Of a DNA stretch of 64,000 bases, positions 17,798 to 26,175 are shown piece after piece (within the stretch, counting starts at the first letter, position 1; every line of letters starts with the position of its first letter). The stretch comes from JAUWKC01 sp035527845 (GTDB lineage Bacteria > Planctomycetota > Phycisphaerae > Sedimentisphaerales > Anaerobacaceae), in NCBI GenBank assembly GCA_035527845.1, contig DATKZT010000090.1, positions 1-64,000 on the forward strand. Reading direction: 5' to 3'. The notes beneath the pieces were generated by a model. The model had not been told where the DNA came from and ran no database searches. It saw nothing but the letters and a program-made list of their open reading frames with translations. Both the position numbers and the translations under genes were made by a program.

Positions 17798-18880
17798 ATG
17801 TTAGAGCGGATATACCGAGCACAGAAGGCGATGGACCAGGCGTGCAAGGCGCTGGGGCGGCAAATCAATATCATGGAGGTCTGCGGGACGCACACGGTTT
17901 CTATTTTTCGCAGCGGGATGAGGTCAACACTGCCCGATGGATTGAAACTCCTGTCGGGACCGGGCTGTCCGGTGTGCGTGACAGACCAGAGTTATATTGA
18001 TGCCGTTCTGCAATTGGCCGAGCGGGATGATGTCCTGATTGCCACTTACGGCGATATGATTCGCGTTCCGGGCAAAGACGGGTCGCTGGAAACGAAGCAG
18101 CCGAGCGCAAATATCAGAGTAGTTCTGAGCAGCGATGATGCGCTGCAGTTGGCGAGGGACAATCCAGCTAATAAAGTCGTTTTCATCGCGGTCGGCTTTG
18201 AGACAACAGCCCCGGCGACGGCGGTAGTGGTAAGGCAGGCGGCTCAAGAGGGCATTGAGAACTTTTTTGCACTGAGCGGCCATAAGCTGGTCGTGCCGGC
18301 GATGCGGGCGCTCGTATCACAGAAGAACCACCGGATAGATGCATTTCTGTGTCCGGGGCATGTAAGCGCGATAATCGGCTACGGTGCTTTTGCAGAGATA
18401 GTCGAACAGTATGATCGGCCCTGCGTGGTGGCGGGTTTTGAGCCGATGCAGATAATCGAAGGCCTGGGTGAAATCTGCCGGCAAATCGCAGCGGGCAAAG
18501 CGGAATTGAAATCGGTCTACACGGCCGTGGTCACCGAGAAGGGCAACACCACTGCGCAGGCGATGATTGCGGAGTGCTTTGAGCCGGCCGACGGCTACTG
18601 GCGGGGCCTGGGCAAAATAGAGAAAAGTTCGCTAAAGCTGAAAGACACATACCATCAATTCGACGCGATAGAAAGGTTCGACCTTTCCCAGGAGCCGGCG
18701 GAAGATACGAGCGGGTGTCGGTGCGGGGAGGTATTGTGCGGACTAATAGAGCCGCCGGAGTGTGGTTTGTTCGAGCAGAGCTGCACGCCGGAGCGGCCGG
18801 TCGGGCCGTGCATGGTAAGCTCCGAAGGGGCATGCGCGGCGTGGTACAAGTACGGGCGAAAGAGACGCGGCAAACAATGA
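17798..18880 (+). CDS. hypD: HypD Fe-S protein for Fe(CN)2CO assembly
   Basis: 360 residues, full length. It works with HypC as the scaffold for attaching cyanide and CO to iron. Family motifs: MEVCGTHT near residue 27, LSGPGCPVCVT near 51, GFETTAP near 133, LCPGHVSAIIG near 187 and, toward the end, the Fe-S cysteines in SGCRCGEVLCG plus the C-terminal GPCMVSSEGACAAWY. It ends on ATGA, overlapping hypE by 4 nt. Confidence 0.97.
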   Translation: MLERIYRAQKAMDQACKALGRQINIMEVCGTHTVSIFRSGMRSTLPDGLKLLSGPGCPVCVTDQSYIDAVLQLAERDDVLIATYGDMIRVPGKDGSLETKQPSANIRVVLSSDDALQLARDNPANKVVFIAVGFETTAPATAVVVRQAAQEGIENFFALSGHKLVVPAMRALVSQKNHRIDAFLCPGHVSAIIGYGAFAEIVEQYDRPCVVAGFEPMQIIEGLGEICRQIAAGKAELKSVYTAVVTEKGNTTAQAMIAECFEPADGYWRGLGKIEKSSLKLKDTYHQFDAIERFDLSQEPAEDTSGCRCGEVLCGLIEPPECGLFEQSCTPERPVGPCMVSSEGACAAWYKYGRKRRGKQ

Positions 18881-19899
18881 AGTCCGGCAAACACGATAGA
18901 ATCTTGCTGGCACACGGCGGCGGGGGGCGGCTCAGTGATGAGCTGATCCGTGACTGGATACTGCCTCGCTTTGGCAACGATATTCTTTCGGAACTGGCTG
19001 ATTCGGCCAGGCTGGACCTAAAATCGGGCTGCATCTGTTTTACGACGGACAGCTACGTGGTCAAGCCGCTCTTTTTCAACGGTGGCGACATTGGCAAGCT
19101 TGCGGTGTGCGGGACCGTCAATGACCTGGCGGTGGCTGGTTCCCGGCCGATCGCATTGGCCCTGTCGCTTATCATCGAGGAAGGGTTCGAGGTGGCAGTG
19201 CTCGAGAAAATTCTGGACAGCGCCGCGCGGGCGGCCCGCGATAACAACGTCCAAATAGTCGCGGGCGATACCAAGACGGTGGAAGCCGGGGCTGCCGACA
19301 AGATTTTCATAAACACGGCCGGCATCGGTACGAAGCTGGAGGGAGTGGATCTGGGTTTGGCTAAGATTCAGGCGGGCGACAAAATAATTATCAGCGGCAC
19401 AATCGGCGACCACGGCATGACGATCATTTCTCAGCGAGAAGGCATCAAGTTCGAGTCCCAATTGAAAAGCGACTGCGCAGGTGTGGCGGAGCTGACGTGC
19501 CAGCTGCTGGAAGAGGTCGGCGGAATAAGGTTTATGCGAGACCCGACCCGGGGTGGTCTTGCGGCAACGCTCAATGAAATCACCGGAGGCAGCGGGCTCA
19601 GTATAGTAATTCGGGAGGGGGATATACCGATCAATCCGACAGTGCAGGCGGCAGCGGATATGTTGGGCTTTGATGTGCTGTCAATTGCGAATGAAGGCAA
19701 ATTCGTGGCAGCGGTCTCAGCGGAATCGGCAGATGTGTGTCTGAAGCTGTGCAGGAATCATACGCTGGGCAGAGAGGCTCGGATAATCGGCGAGGTGGTG
19801 GATGGCCGGGATGCGCCTCTGGTGGAAATGATAACGAGGGTGGGCGGCAGGAGGATTGTGCAGATGCCGTACGGACGGGAGCTGCCGAGGATTTGCTGA
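18877..19899 (+). CDS. hypE: HypE cyanide-donor protein
   Basis: 340 residues from ATG 18877; upstream in-frame starts would lie inside hypD and add non-homologous residues. HypE dehydrates its carbamoylated C-terminal Cys to thiocyanate. The sequence has the N-terminal LLAHGGGGRLSDELI, the ATP-site segments and TRGGLAATLNE, and it ends in PRIC with the required terminal Cys. It overlaps hypD by 4 nt and hypA by 1 nt (TGATG), which implies coupled translation. Confidence 0.97.
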   Translation: MKSGKHDRILLAHGGGGRLSDELIRDWILPRFGNDILSELADSARLDLKSGCICFTTDSYVVKPLFFNGGDIGKLAVCGTVNDLAVAGSRPIALALSLIIEEGFEVAVLEKILDSAARAARDNNVQIVAGDTKTVEAGAADKIFINTAGIGTKLEGVDLGLAKIQAGDKIIISGTIGDHGMTIISQREGIKFESQLKSDCAGVAELTCQLLEEVGGIRFMRDPTRGGLAATLNEITGGSGLSIVIREGDIPINPTVQAAADMLGFDVLSIANEGKFVAAVSAESADVCLKLCRNHTLGREARIIGEVVDGRDAPLVEMITRVGGRRIVQMPYGRELPRIC

Positions 19900-20243
19900 T
19901 GCACGAGGCAATGGTAGCACAGAGCGTATTGGCGGCGATATCGAGCGAGGCTGCAAAGCACCGGGGCAGGCCCATCGGCGCAAAGATTAGCTGCGGCAGT
20001 CTTTACGCAATCAATGACGAATCGCTTTGCTTTGCTTTCGAGGCCCTTGCAAGAGGTACGCCGTGCGAAGATGTGAAGCTGGAGATAGAGCATAACCCGA
20101 TACAGGGGCGGTGTAAGAAATGCAGGCAGGAATTCAACGTTGAGAATTCATCTGCAAAGTGCGGGAGATGCGGGAGCGAGGAGTTCGAGTTACTGCCTGA
20201 CGCTCCCTTGCTGCTTGAAGAGATAGAGTTCGATACGGAGTGA
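19899..20243 (+). CDS. hypA: HypA nickel-delivery protein
   Basis: 114 residues, beginning MHEAMVAQSV, where His2 binds nickel. The zinc site is CKKC...CGRC at about residues 70-90. It passes nickel to the hydrogenase large subunit together with HypB. The start overlaps the hypE stop by one base and hypB follows after 4 nt. Confidence 0.95.
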   Translation: MHEAMVAQSVLAAISSEAAKHRGRPIGAKISCGSLYAINDESLCFAFEALARGTPCEDVKLEIEHNPIQGRCKKCRQEFNVENSSAKCGRCGSEEFELLPDAPLLLEEIEFDTE

Positions 20244-20247
20244 GCCA

Positions 20248-20910
20248 ATGAAGATTGACGTCGGCAAAAAGATACTGAGCGCAAACCAGGAGTATGCCTT
20301 CAAGAACAGCCGGCTTCTGGCTGAGAAGAAGAAACTGTGTCTGAATATGATATCGTCTCCGGGCTCGGGCAAGACGACGATTCTGACTCGAACGATACAG
20401 GAGCTGAAGGGCAAGACCAGAATCGGGGTCATTGAGGGCGACATTCAGACGGACATAGATGCGGAGAAAATCCGGGCCACAGAAGCGCCGGCTGTACAGA
20501 TAAACACCAACGGTGCGTGCCATTTGTCGGCGGCCCAGGTAAATGCAGCTTTGCGGGAGCTGCCCGTGGGAGATTTGGATTTGATATTCATTGAGAACGT
20601 GGGCAATCTCGTTTGCCCTTCGGCTTTCGAGCTGGGCGAGACGGCGAAGGTGGTTGTGCTTTCCGTGGCGGAGGGCGACGACAAGCCTGCGAAATATCCC
20701 GCGATATTTGCAAAGTCAAAGGTGCTGCTGATAAACAAAATTGATCTGCTGGAGCCCGAGGGGCGCGTGGATTTTGATATGGAAAGAGCAAAGGCGGATG
20801 CGCGGAAGCTTAACAGGAGCATTGAGATTTTTCCCGTATCGGCCAAAACCGGGGAGGGGATGCCTGCCTGGTACGGCTGGCTCGAAAGACTGCTCAAGAG
20901 TCCGCGTTAG
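20248..20910 (+). CDS. hypB: HypB GTPase for nickel insertion
   Basis: 220 residues. P-loop SSPGSGKTT near residue 37, then GDIQTDIDAE, the metal-site CH of NTNGACHLSA, ENVGNLVCP, and NKIDLLEP as the guanine-specificity motif. It lacks the N-terminal His-rich stretch and CxxCGC motif of some HypB proteins, so it probably carries nickel only at the GTPase-domain site. Its last four bases overlap the 3' end of the converging nadD gene. Confidence 0.96.
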   Translation: MKIDVGKKILSANQEYAFKNSRLLAEKKKLCLNMISSPGSGKTTILTRTIQELKGKTRIGVIEGDIQTDIDAEKIRATEAPAVQINTNGACHLSAAQVNAALRELPVGDLDLIFIENVGNLVCPSAFELGETAKVVVLSVAEGDDKPAKYPAIFAKSKVLLINKIDLLEPEGRVDFDMERAKADARKLNRSIEIFPVSAKTGEGMPAWYGWLERLLKSPR

Positions 20911-21539
20911 GATTTGGCTCTTGCACGGTATAGCCCGCGTTGTCGGATATAGTCAGCGACGGCAGGGTGGAGCATATCGCCGACATCGGCGCCGGCAGCC
21001 AATCTTTTGCGTATTTCGGTGCTGCTTATGTCAATCAAAGGCGTGGAAACGATGTTCCGCCGGAGTTTTTCGACGCGTTCGGGGCCCCAGAGAGGTGCAA
21101 ATTTCGCAAAATCGGGCGGTGCGCAGCCGGCCCTGAACATCGCAGCCACGTTGCATTCGTCAATCAGATCCGCAACGCGATACCAATGCGGCAAGTCATC
21201 GAGGGCGTCGGCGCCAATCAGCCAGTAGATAGAAGCGTCGACGCCGTATTCGACCTTGAAGCGCCTGACTGTTTCCAGGGTGTAACTCGGCTGAGGTTTT
21301 TTCAATTCGCAATCACTCAACTCGAACTTGCTATTACTTTCGATGGCGAGCGCTATCATACTCAGTCGATCGTCATCACCCGCTTCGGGAAGAGTCTGCT
21401 TGAGAGGCGAACACTTTGCAGGAATGAAAACAAGTTTGTCGCCGCGAATGTGCTCCAGCGCTGCGCCGGCAACCGCAGTGTGACCGAGATGAATCGGGTC
21501 GAACGTGCCTCCGAACAATGCTATTTTTCTTTTTTGCAT
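20907..21539 (-). CDS. nadD: Nicotinate-nucleotide adenylyltransferase
   Basis: About 210 residues from ATG 21539 (a TTG six codons earlier is possible). It adenylates nicotinate mononucleotide to deamido-NAD in NAD synthesis. Motifs: ALFGGTFDPIHLGH at the N-terminus (nucleotidyltransferase HxGH), YWLIGADALDDLPHWY, and ISSTEIRKRL near the C-terminus. It converges with hypB and there is no terminator between the two. Confidence 0.93.
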   Translation of the reverse strand: MQKRKIALFGGTFDPIHLGHTAVAGAALEHIRGDKLVFIPAKCSPLKQTLPEAGDDDRLSMIALAIESNSKFELSDCELKKPQPSYTLETVRRFKVEYGVDASIYWLIGADALDDLPHWYRVADLIDECNVAAMFRAGCAPPDFAKFAPLWGPERVEKLRRNIVSTPLIDISSTEIRKRLAAGADVGDMLHPAVADYIRQRGLYRARAKS

Positions 21540-22012
21540 AAAATAATTAACAGCCAAATTGTGTGTTGTTCGTAAAAATATTACAAAAAATTACTAAAAA
21601 AATTCGGACCGAGAACAGCAGCGGCCCGCACACGGTTTCTCGAAAAACATCTCCGGGTTTAGGCAACCCAACCTCGTGACATCCGGCAAAAAGATTTGCA
21701 CACAGTGACACAAAAATCAAACATTTCAATAATCAAACACCATGAAACGGCCTATAAGTCAAACACAAGGCCTCAAACGTACGCGTGCGCACGACGACAT
21801 TCACTTACTTTGTCGTCAAAGACCCGGTGACATGTCCCCATCTGCCGGGCGACCGACAACAACAGAGGCGAGGTCACGGACTATCTATGCGGTATGATAA
21901 ACGATAACCCGGGTGGTGTGAAGGAGCGGGGGCGGAAATTTTTATGAAGTATTTTTTGACTTTTGGACGATAAAAAAAATAGCAAAAGTTATTAAGTTTT
22001 TGAATAATTTAT
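21540..22012. other. Intergenic region upstream of nadD and the lysine-rich gene
   Basis: AT-rich at both ends, with no gene seen. A perfect 7-bp hairpin GACGACA/TGTCGTC (21793-21817) is the only notable structure. The region is divergent, so it should contain the nadD promoter too, but I cannot place that with confidence. Confidence 0.4.
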
Positions 22013-22042
22013 TTGACAAAGTTTTGGGACGTGAATTAGTAT
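22013..22042 (+). promoter_or_regulatory. Strong sigma-70 type promoter for the lysine-rich gene
   Basis: TTGACA (22013-22018), an 18-bp spacer, then TAGTAT (22037-22042), preceded by an A/T-rich upstream stretch that could act as an UP element. Transcription would start near 22049, leaving a leader of about 58 nt before the ATG at 22108. Confidence 0.7.
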
Positions 22043-22107
22043 GACGACGTTGACGTTCTAACACAAGTTGAAAAGCCATTTAATCGACCGAAAGGAGGTA
22101 GTAAGTA

Positions 22108-22185
22108 ATGGCAAAGAAGAAAGCAAAAAAGAAAGCAGCGAAGAAGACAGCAAAGAAGAAAACAGCGAAGAAGAAAAAGAAATAG
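22108..22185 (+). CDS. 25-residue lysine-rich basic protein, probable nucleic-acid binder
   Basis: ATG 22108 is preceded by a near-perfect ribosome-binding site, AAAGGAGGT (22091-22099), at 8 nt. The 25 codons encode only Met, Ala, Lys and Thr (MAKKKAKKKAAKKTAKKK then similar); 18 residues are lysine. This resembles the tail of histone H1-like and AlgP-like proteins. Its own promoter upstream and terminator downstream argue that it is a real, well-expressed gene. DNA or RNA binding is inferred from composition alone. The phenylalanine-rich frame on the other strand is its mirror image. Confidence 0.75.
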   Translation: MAKKKAKKKAAKKTAKKKTAKKKKK

Positions 22186-22277
22186 CATAACAAGTTAGCT
22201 AAAGGTCGAGCTTGTTTTTGAGCTAAGACTTTTGGCGGGCCGCCGGAAGGAGTATAAGACGGCGGCATGTTATGCGA

Positions 22278-22321
22278 AAATGGAAGGTTCTCTGGCCACG
22301 GTGGAACCTTCCATTTTTTTT
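22278..22321 (+). terminator. Intrinsic terminator of the lysine-rich gene
   Basis: A perfect 13-bp stem, AAATGGAAGGTTC (22278-22290) with GAACCTTCCATTT (22304-22316), followed by a run of T. It lies 92 nt past the stop codon, so the transcript has a long 3' part. Confidence 0.9.
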
Positions 22322-22405
22322 GAGTGTTTTTTGAGTTTGGTCACGCTTGCGGATGGTGTTGATAAGAAGTGGTAGCGCGGGGAACGCCAGCCAGGCGGAG
22401 GGCCC

Positions 22406-22433
22406 TTGCAATTGAGGGGCAATATCCTATACT
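22406..22433 (+). promoter_or_regulatory. Probable lysA promoter
   Basis: TTGCAA (22406-22411), a 16-bp spacer and TATACT (22428-22433) lie about 70 nt before the lysA start and just after a terminator, the expected position. Confidence 0.5.
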
Positions 22434-22502
22434 ATGCGGTCAGTCGCTGTAATTTCAGGGCCCTTGTTTCATAACTTCTTTTGGGCAAAAGAGTAAAGAG
22501 TC

Positions 22503-23783
22503 ATGGACTACTTCCGCTACAAGAAGGGCAGGCTGCACGCCGAGGACGTGGATGTTGAGAGAATTGCCCGAGAGGTGGGCACGCCGGTTTACATCTACAG
22601 CAAGGCAACGTTTCTTGAACATCTCGAAAAGACACAGAGGGCGTATAACGAGCTGGAGACAATGGTCTGCTATTCGGTCAAGGCGTGCGCGAACCTGAAC
22701 ATTCTGCGGTTCATGGCGGAGGCGGGCATTGGATTTGACATTGTCAGCGGCGGAGAGTTGTATCGTGTTCTTCAGGCGGGCGGCGACCCCTCGAAGGTAG
22801 TATACGCGGGTGTGGGCAAAACGGATAAGGAGATAATCGAGGCGCTGGACGCGGGGATTGCCTACTTCAATATCGAATCGGAAGCGGAGCTGGAGAACCT
22901 GATTCGGCTGGCCAAGCAGAAAGCCAAACAGGCCAAGGCCGCCCTTCGGGTGAACCCTGATGTTGATCCGAAGACGCACCGGTACATAACCACGGGCAAG
23001 AAAGAGACGAAGTTCGGCGTAGATATCGAACGCGCCCAGCAGGTATTTGCCGACTATGGAAACAACGGGGTGGTGGAGTTGTGCGCCATTCATGTTCACC
23101 TGGGCTCCGGGGGCAAAACTATTGACCCGTACTGCCAAGCCGTGTCGAAGATACTGCCGCTTATAGAGAAACTCCGTTCGCAAGGACATAGGATTGAAGC
23201 GCTGGATCTCGGCGGCGGGTACGGAGCGGACTACGAGAGCGACACGGTTCCGTCAGCGACCGAGTACGCGGACGGCATTGTTCCTTTATTAAAGAACAAG
23301 GGGCTGAAGCTCATACTGGAGCCCGGCAAGCAGATAGCAGCGAACGCAGGCATACTTGTGACGAAGGTACTTTACCTCAAAAGCGGCGGAGAGAAAAAGT
23401 TCGTCATAGTAGATGCCGGGATGAATGACTTGATTCGGCCGCCGTTGTACGACGCATTCCACTTCATCTGGCCGGTGAACGTGCAGGAGAGCTTCGTTCC
23501 TCCCCAGCGGGACAGCAATCTGCGGCTGGAAGGCGCCGAGGTCGTTGATGTAGTCGGGCCCATCTGCGAAAGTTCTGATTTCTTTGCCAGGGACAGAATG
23601 CTTCCGCCGGTAAAACGTGGTGATTTGCTTTCAATCTTCACCGCCGGGGCCTACGGCTTCACAATGAGCAGTAATTACAACGCCCGCGGCCGAGCCGCTG
23701 AGATCCTCGTGGACGGCAAAGAATTCAAGATAATAAGAAAACGCGAATTATACGAGGATCTAATTGCGCTGGAGAAACCCTGA
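22503..23783 (+). CDS. lysA: Diaminopimelate decarboxylase
   Basis: 426 residues, normal length. A PLP enzyme that converts meso-diaminopimelate to L-lysine. The PLP lysine is K60 in CYSVKACAN. Other motifs are HVHLGSGG, the phosphate-binding LDLGGGYGADY, LEPGKQIAANAG, and the substrate-binding GPICESSDFFARDR with the C-terminal AGAYGFTMSSNYN. It is monocistronic here. Confidence 0.97.
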   Translation: MDYFRYKKGRLHAEDVDVERIAREVGTPVYIYSKATFLEHLEKTQRAYNELETMVCYSVKACANLNILRFMAEAGIGFDIVSGGELYRVLQAGGDPSKVVYAGVGKTDKEIIEALDAGIAYFNIESEAELENLIRLAKQKAKQAKAALRVNPDVDPKTHRYITTGKKETKFGVDIERAQQVFADYGNNGVVELCAIHVHLGSGGKTIDPYCQAVSKILPLIEKLRSQGHRIEALDLGGGYGADYESDTVPSATEYADGIVPLLKNKGLKLILEPGKQIAANAGILVTKVLYLKSGGEKKFVIVDAGMNDLIRPPLYDAFHFIWPVNVQESFVPPQRDSNLRLEGAEVVDVVGPICESSDFFARDRMLPPVKRGDLLSIFTAGAYGFTMSSNYNARGRAAEILVDGKEFKIIRKRELYEDLIALEKP

Positions 23784-23816
23784 CCCAGGGCCCGTCCCCC
23801 GTCGCTCGTGCCCCGT

Positions 23817-23846
23817 CATTGCGAGGAGTGAAGCGACGAAGCAATC
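23817..23846. repeat. REP-like imperfect palindrome
   Basis: CATTGCGAGGAGTGAAGCG followed by ACGAAGCAATC forms an imperfect inverted repeat (ATTGC...GCAAT ends). Sequences of this type are dispersed in many bacterial genomes as short intergenic elements. It lies between the converging lysA and the gene at 23873. Only one copy is present in this window. Confidence 0.45.
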
Positions 23847-23872
23847 CACTCAAACAATCCACAACACGCTTT

Positions 23873-24325
23873 TCACTTAGCCAGCACGATTTTTCCAATA
23901 AATGCCCTAATTGGTTCGAGCCATCCCAAGTAATATAAACATGTAAGAAGCGCAGCAAGAAAGATGACAAGAACGTAAGTCCAACGTGGGATTCTTTTTA
24001 CGCAAGTCCATATCCTCCGGCCCTTGGCAGATCTACTATTATGCTCTGTTTCTGCCCTCTTTTCGGCGCCTAATTCTTCTATAGCGCTCTGAGCGATTTG
24101 CTCCAGCGTGTCTGCCAGGTCGTAAAGGGTGCCCTTAATACTGTCGACCAGTATCGTAAACTCTTCGTCGTTATGCTCAGTGATAGATTTGGCGCGCCAA
24201 CTTTCGTATTCTTGATGCAGTTTGTCAAGCGCAGCAAAGTCTCTCTCAACTCTGGCGCCTATGCTGGTTTTCTCAAGTAGCAGGACTATCACGTTCTTGC
24301 AGCGCCTGCTCGGTGAAAAGGTCAA
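23873..24325 (-). CDS. Small tail-anchored membrane protein of unknown function
   Basis: 150 residues. The first 95 are helical and charged (ARVERDFAALDKLHQEYESW, then DLADTLEQIAQSAIEEL), possibly a coiled coil. A basic stretch (RRIWTCVKRIPRW) and one transmembrane helix (TYVLVIFLAALLTCLYYLGW, about 119-138) follow near the C-terminus. No family recognised. It lies 81 nt downstream of the kinase gene on the same strand and may share its transcript. Confidence 0.6.
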   Translation of the reverse strand: MTFSPSRRCKNVIVLLLEKTSIGARVERDFAALDKLHQEYESWRAKSITEHNDEEFTILVDSIKGTLYDLADTLEQIAQSAIEELGAEKRAETEHNSRSAKGRRIWTCVKRIPRWTYVLVIFLAALLTCLYYLGWLEPIRAFIGKIVLAK

Positions 24326-24406
24326 CTTGGTGGGGAGGGAGGTCTGTATGGCTGATTGCCCTACGGGTATCCCACCAGGAGCACGGTAGGTGAACGAGGA
24401 GAAATA

Positions 24407-26065
24407 CTATGGACTCGGATGCTGTTCATTCCGAAGCGGTTGAGCCGCAGCCTTCCACGCTGACCGACTACGCCACCATTGCATCGCAAAGAGGATGCCT
24501 GTCACAAAAGCAGCAACGATGAATGCCGGTACGAACTCATACCATCGATTCGGCAATCTGTGTTCCAACAGGATTGGGATCAGTGCAAATCCAGGTATAG
24601 ACATCACTGCCGACAAGACAAAGGTCTTTATCATCCCACCCCAGAAGGTGTCCTGATCCACGTCTAAGCGCTCCACTGAAATTGCGCGTCCCGTACCGTT
24701 GCGAATGGCCTCACGCAGAGCAGACAACCACTCCTCAACCACCTTGTTCGTCTTCTGAACCGATACCCCCTCGCGTTCAAACGGAGTGAATAGCAAGGTA
24801 CGTGTAGTACCATGCTGGCCAAATGTCACCCCTATGAAATTAAGCAGTAGTGGTTTGGCAGTAAGGGGATAGTGGCCTTGAGCCAAGGTGCGAATGGATG
24901 ATACAGGAATGGTCACCATCTGCCAGCCGCTCTGAAAGCTAAGTACCTCACTGTCGAGATGCAGTTCGCCCCTGCCCTGACAGATTTTGAGAAAGCGTCC
25001 TTTGAATGTGCGCAGGTATTCGGGCGTACTGACATAGCACCCAGACGTTTTCAGCGTCTGATCCACGGTGCGAATCTCCGGCGTTGTGGCAATGGTGTGC
25101 ACTTCCGCCCCCACCTGACTGACCTGTTGATAGCGCAGTTCCGGCTCTTTCTCCAGGGTTCTCAGTACCACCTTATCCAGCCGCACATCGACCTGGACTT
25201 TCTTCGAAGGTGGTGCAAATCGCCCTATTGGCAATTCCCCTGTGAGCATCTCATAGAATACCACTCCGAGCGAATAGATATCAGCCCGATGATCGACCTG
25301 GTGAGGGTGCTCGATTTGTTCAGGGGCCATATAGTGCGGTGTGCCCATTCTCTGATCGGGCTGGGTGAGGGTGCATGGGGTGGTCGGCTTATCCAGTAAC
25401 CTGGCAAGGCCGAAGTCGGCAATCTTTATGTTGCCCTCTTTATCGAGCAGAATATTCTCAGGTTTGATATCCCGGTGCACGATTCCCTTTTTGTGAGCGT
25501 AGTGCAGGGCTTCGCAGACTTGTGGGACAATGGCGAGGGCCTGCTCTGATTTAAGCTGACCTGCCTGTATTACATGTCGCAGGTCGGTTCCATCGACAAA
25601 CTCCATGAGAAAGTAGTAAAGGCCGTCTTCAGTATGGCCAAATTCGTGAATCGTCACTATTTGGGGATGGTTGAGCTTGGCAAGGGAGCGTGCTTCGCGT
25701 GTGAATCTTTCGGCAAAGGCCTCGGACTGGCCAACCTCTGGCGGCAGAATCTTGAGGGCCACCAGTCGGTCGAGCTGCTTCTGGCGGGCCTTGTAGACTG
25801 CTCCCATTCCGCCCTGGCCCAACAATTCGATTATCTCAAGCTGTGGAAACTTCTCAGCCAGTTCTTTCGGCTCAGGCGGCACGAATCCACCTGGAGGTGT
25901 GGCACTTGTGGGAACACCATGGCTGATGTCCGAAGAACCGCCCTTTATGTCTTCACTACCGAGGTGCATCCCTGCTTTCATCAGGCACTGTGGACATAAA
26001 CCCTTGGGAGCATTGGCTGGTAAGTCGGCTCCACACTTTGGACAATTTGTTTCTTGGGCCATCAT
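24407..26065 (-). CDS. Zinc-ribbon Ser/Thr protein kinase with C-terminal membrane segments
   Basis: About 552 residues from ATG 26065, preceded by AAAGGAG; the frame is open further upstream but without a ribosome site. Zinc ribbon CPKCGADLPAN...CPQC (7-30), then a Hanks-type kinase (about 76-340) with LLGQGGMGAVYKAR, the VALKIL lysine, HRDIKPENILL and DFGLARL, then an unassigned domain and two transmembrane helices (TFVLSAVMSIPGFALIPILL and YEFVPAFIVAAFVTGILFAM). It probably phosphorylates a partner in the cytoplasm. The sigma gene 110 nt upstream suggests a kinase-controlled sigma factor, as described for kinase-linked ECF groups. Confidence 0.9.
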   Translation of the reverse strand: MMAQETNCPKCGADLPANAPKGLCPQCLMKAGMHLGSEDIKGGSSDISHGVPTSATPPGGFVPPEPKELAEKFPQLEIIELLGQGGMGAVYKARQKQLDRLVALKILPPEVGQSEAFAERFTREARSLAKLNHPQIVTIHEFGHTEDGLYYFLMEFVDGTDLRHVIQAGQLKSEQALAIVPQVCEALHYAHKKGIVHRDIKPENILLDKEGNIKIADFGLARLLDKPTTPCTLTQPDQRMGTPHYMAPEQIEHPHQVDHRADIYSLGVVFYEMLTGELPIGRFAPPSKKVQVDVRLDKVVLRTLEKEPELRYQQVSQVGAEVHTIATTPEIRTVDQTLKTSGCYVSTPEYLRTFKGRFLKICQGRGELHLDSEVLSFQSGWQMVTIPVSSIRTLAQGHYPLTAKPLLLNFIGVTFGQHGTTRTLLFTPFEREGVSVQKTNKVVEEWLSALREAIRNGTGRAISVERLDVDQDTFWGGMIKTFVLSAVMSIPGFALIPILLEHRLPNRWYEFVPAFIVAAFVTGILFAMQWWRSRSAWKAAAQPLRNEQHPSP

Positions 26066-26175
26066 AACATCTCCTTTCGTCTTCATATTGGCTGTTTTCA
26101 CCTATAACCTGGGAAGAACAGCCGAGATGTTACAGATATTCCATGTTTTTTTTGCTTAGGCCTCACACAGCTAAC

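Noticed and set aside
22080..22268. Phenylalanine-rich minus-strand frame
   Set aside because: It is the reverse of the lysine-rich gene, so the Phe run is only a shadow of the AAG/AAA codons.
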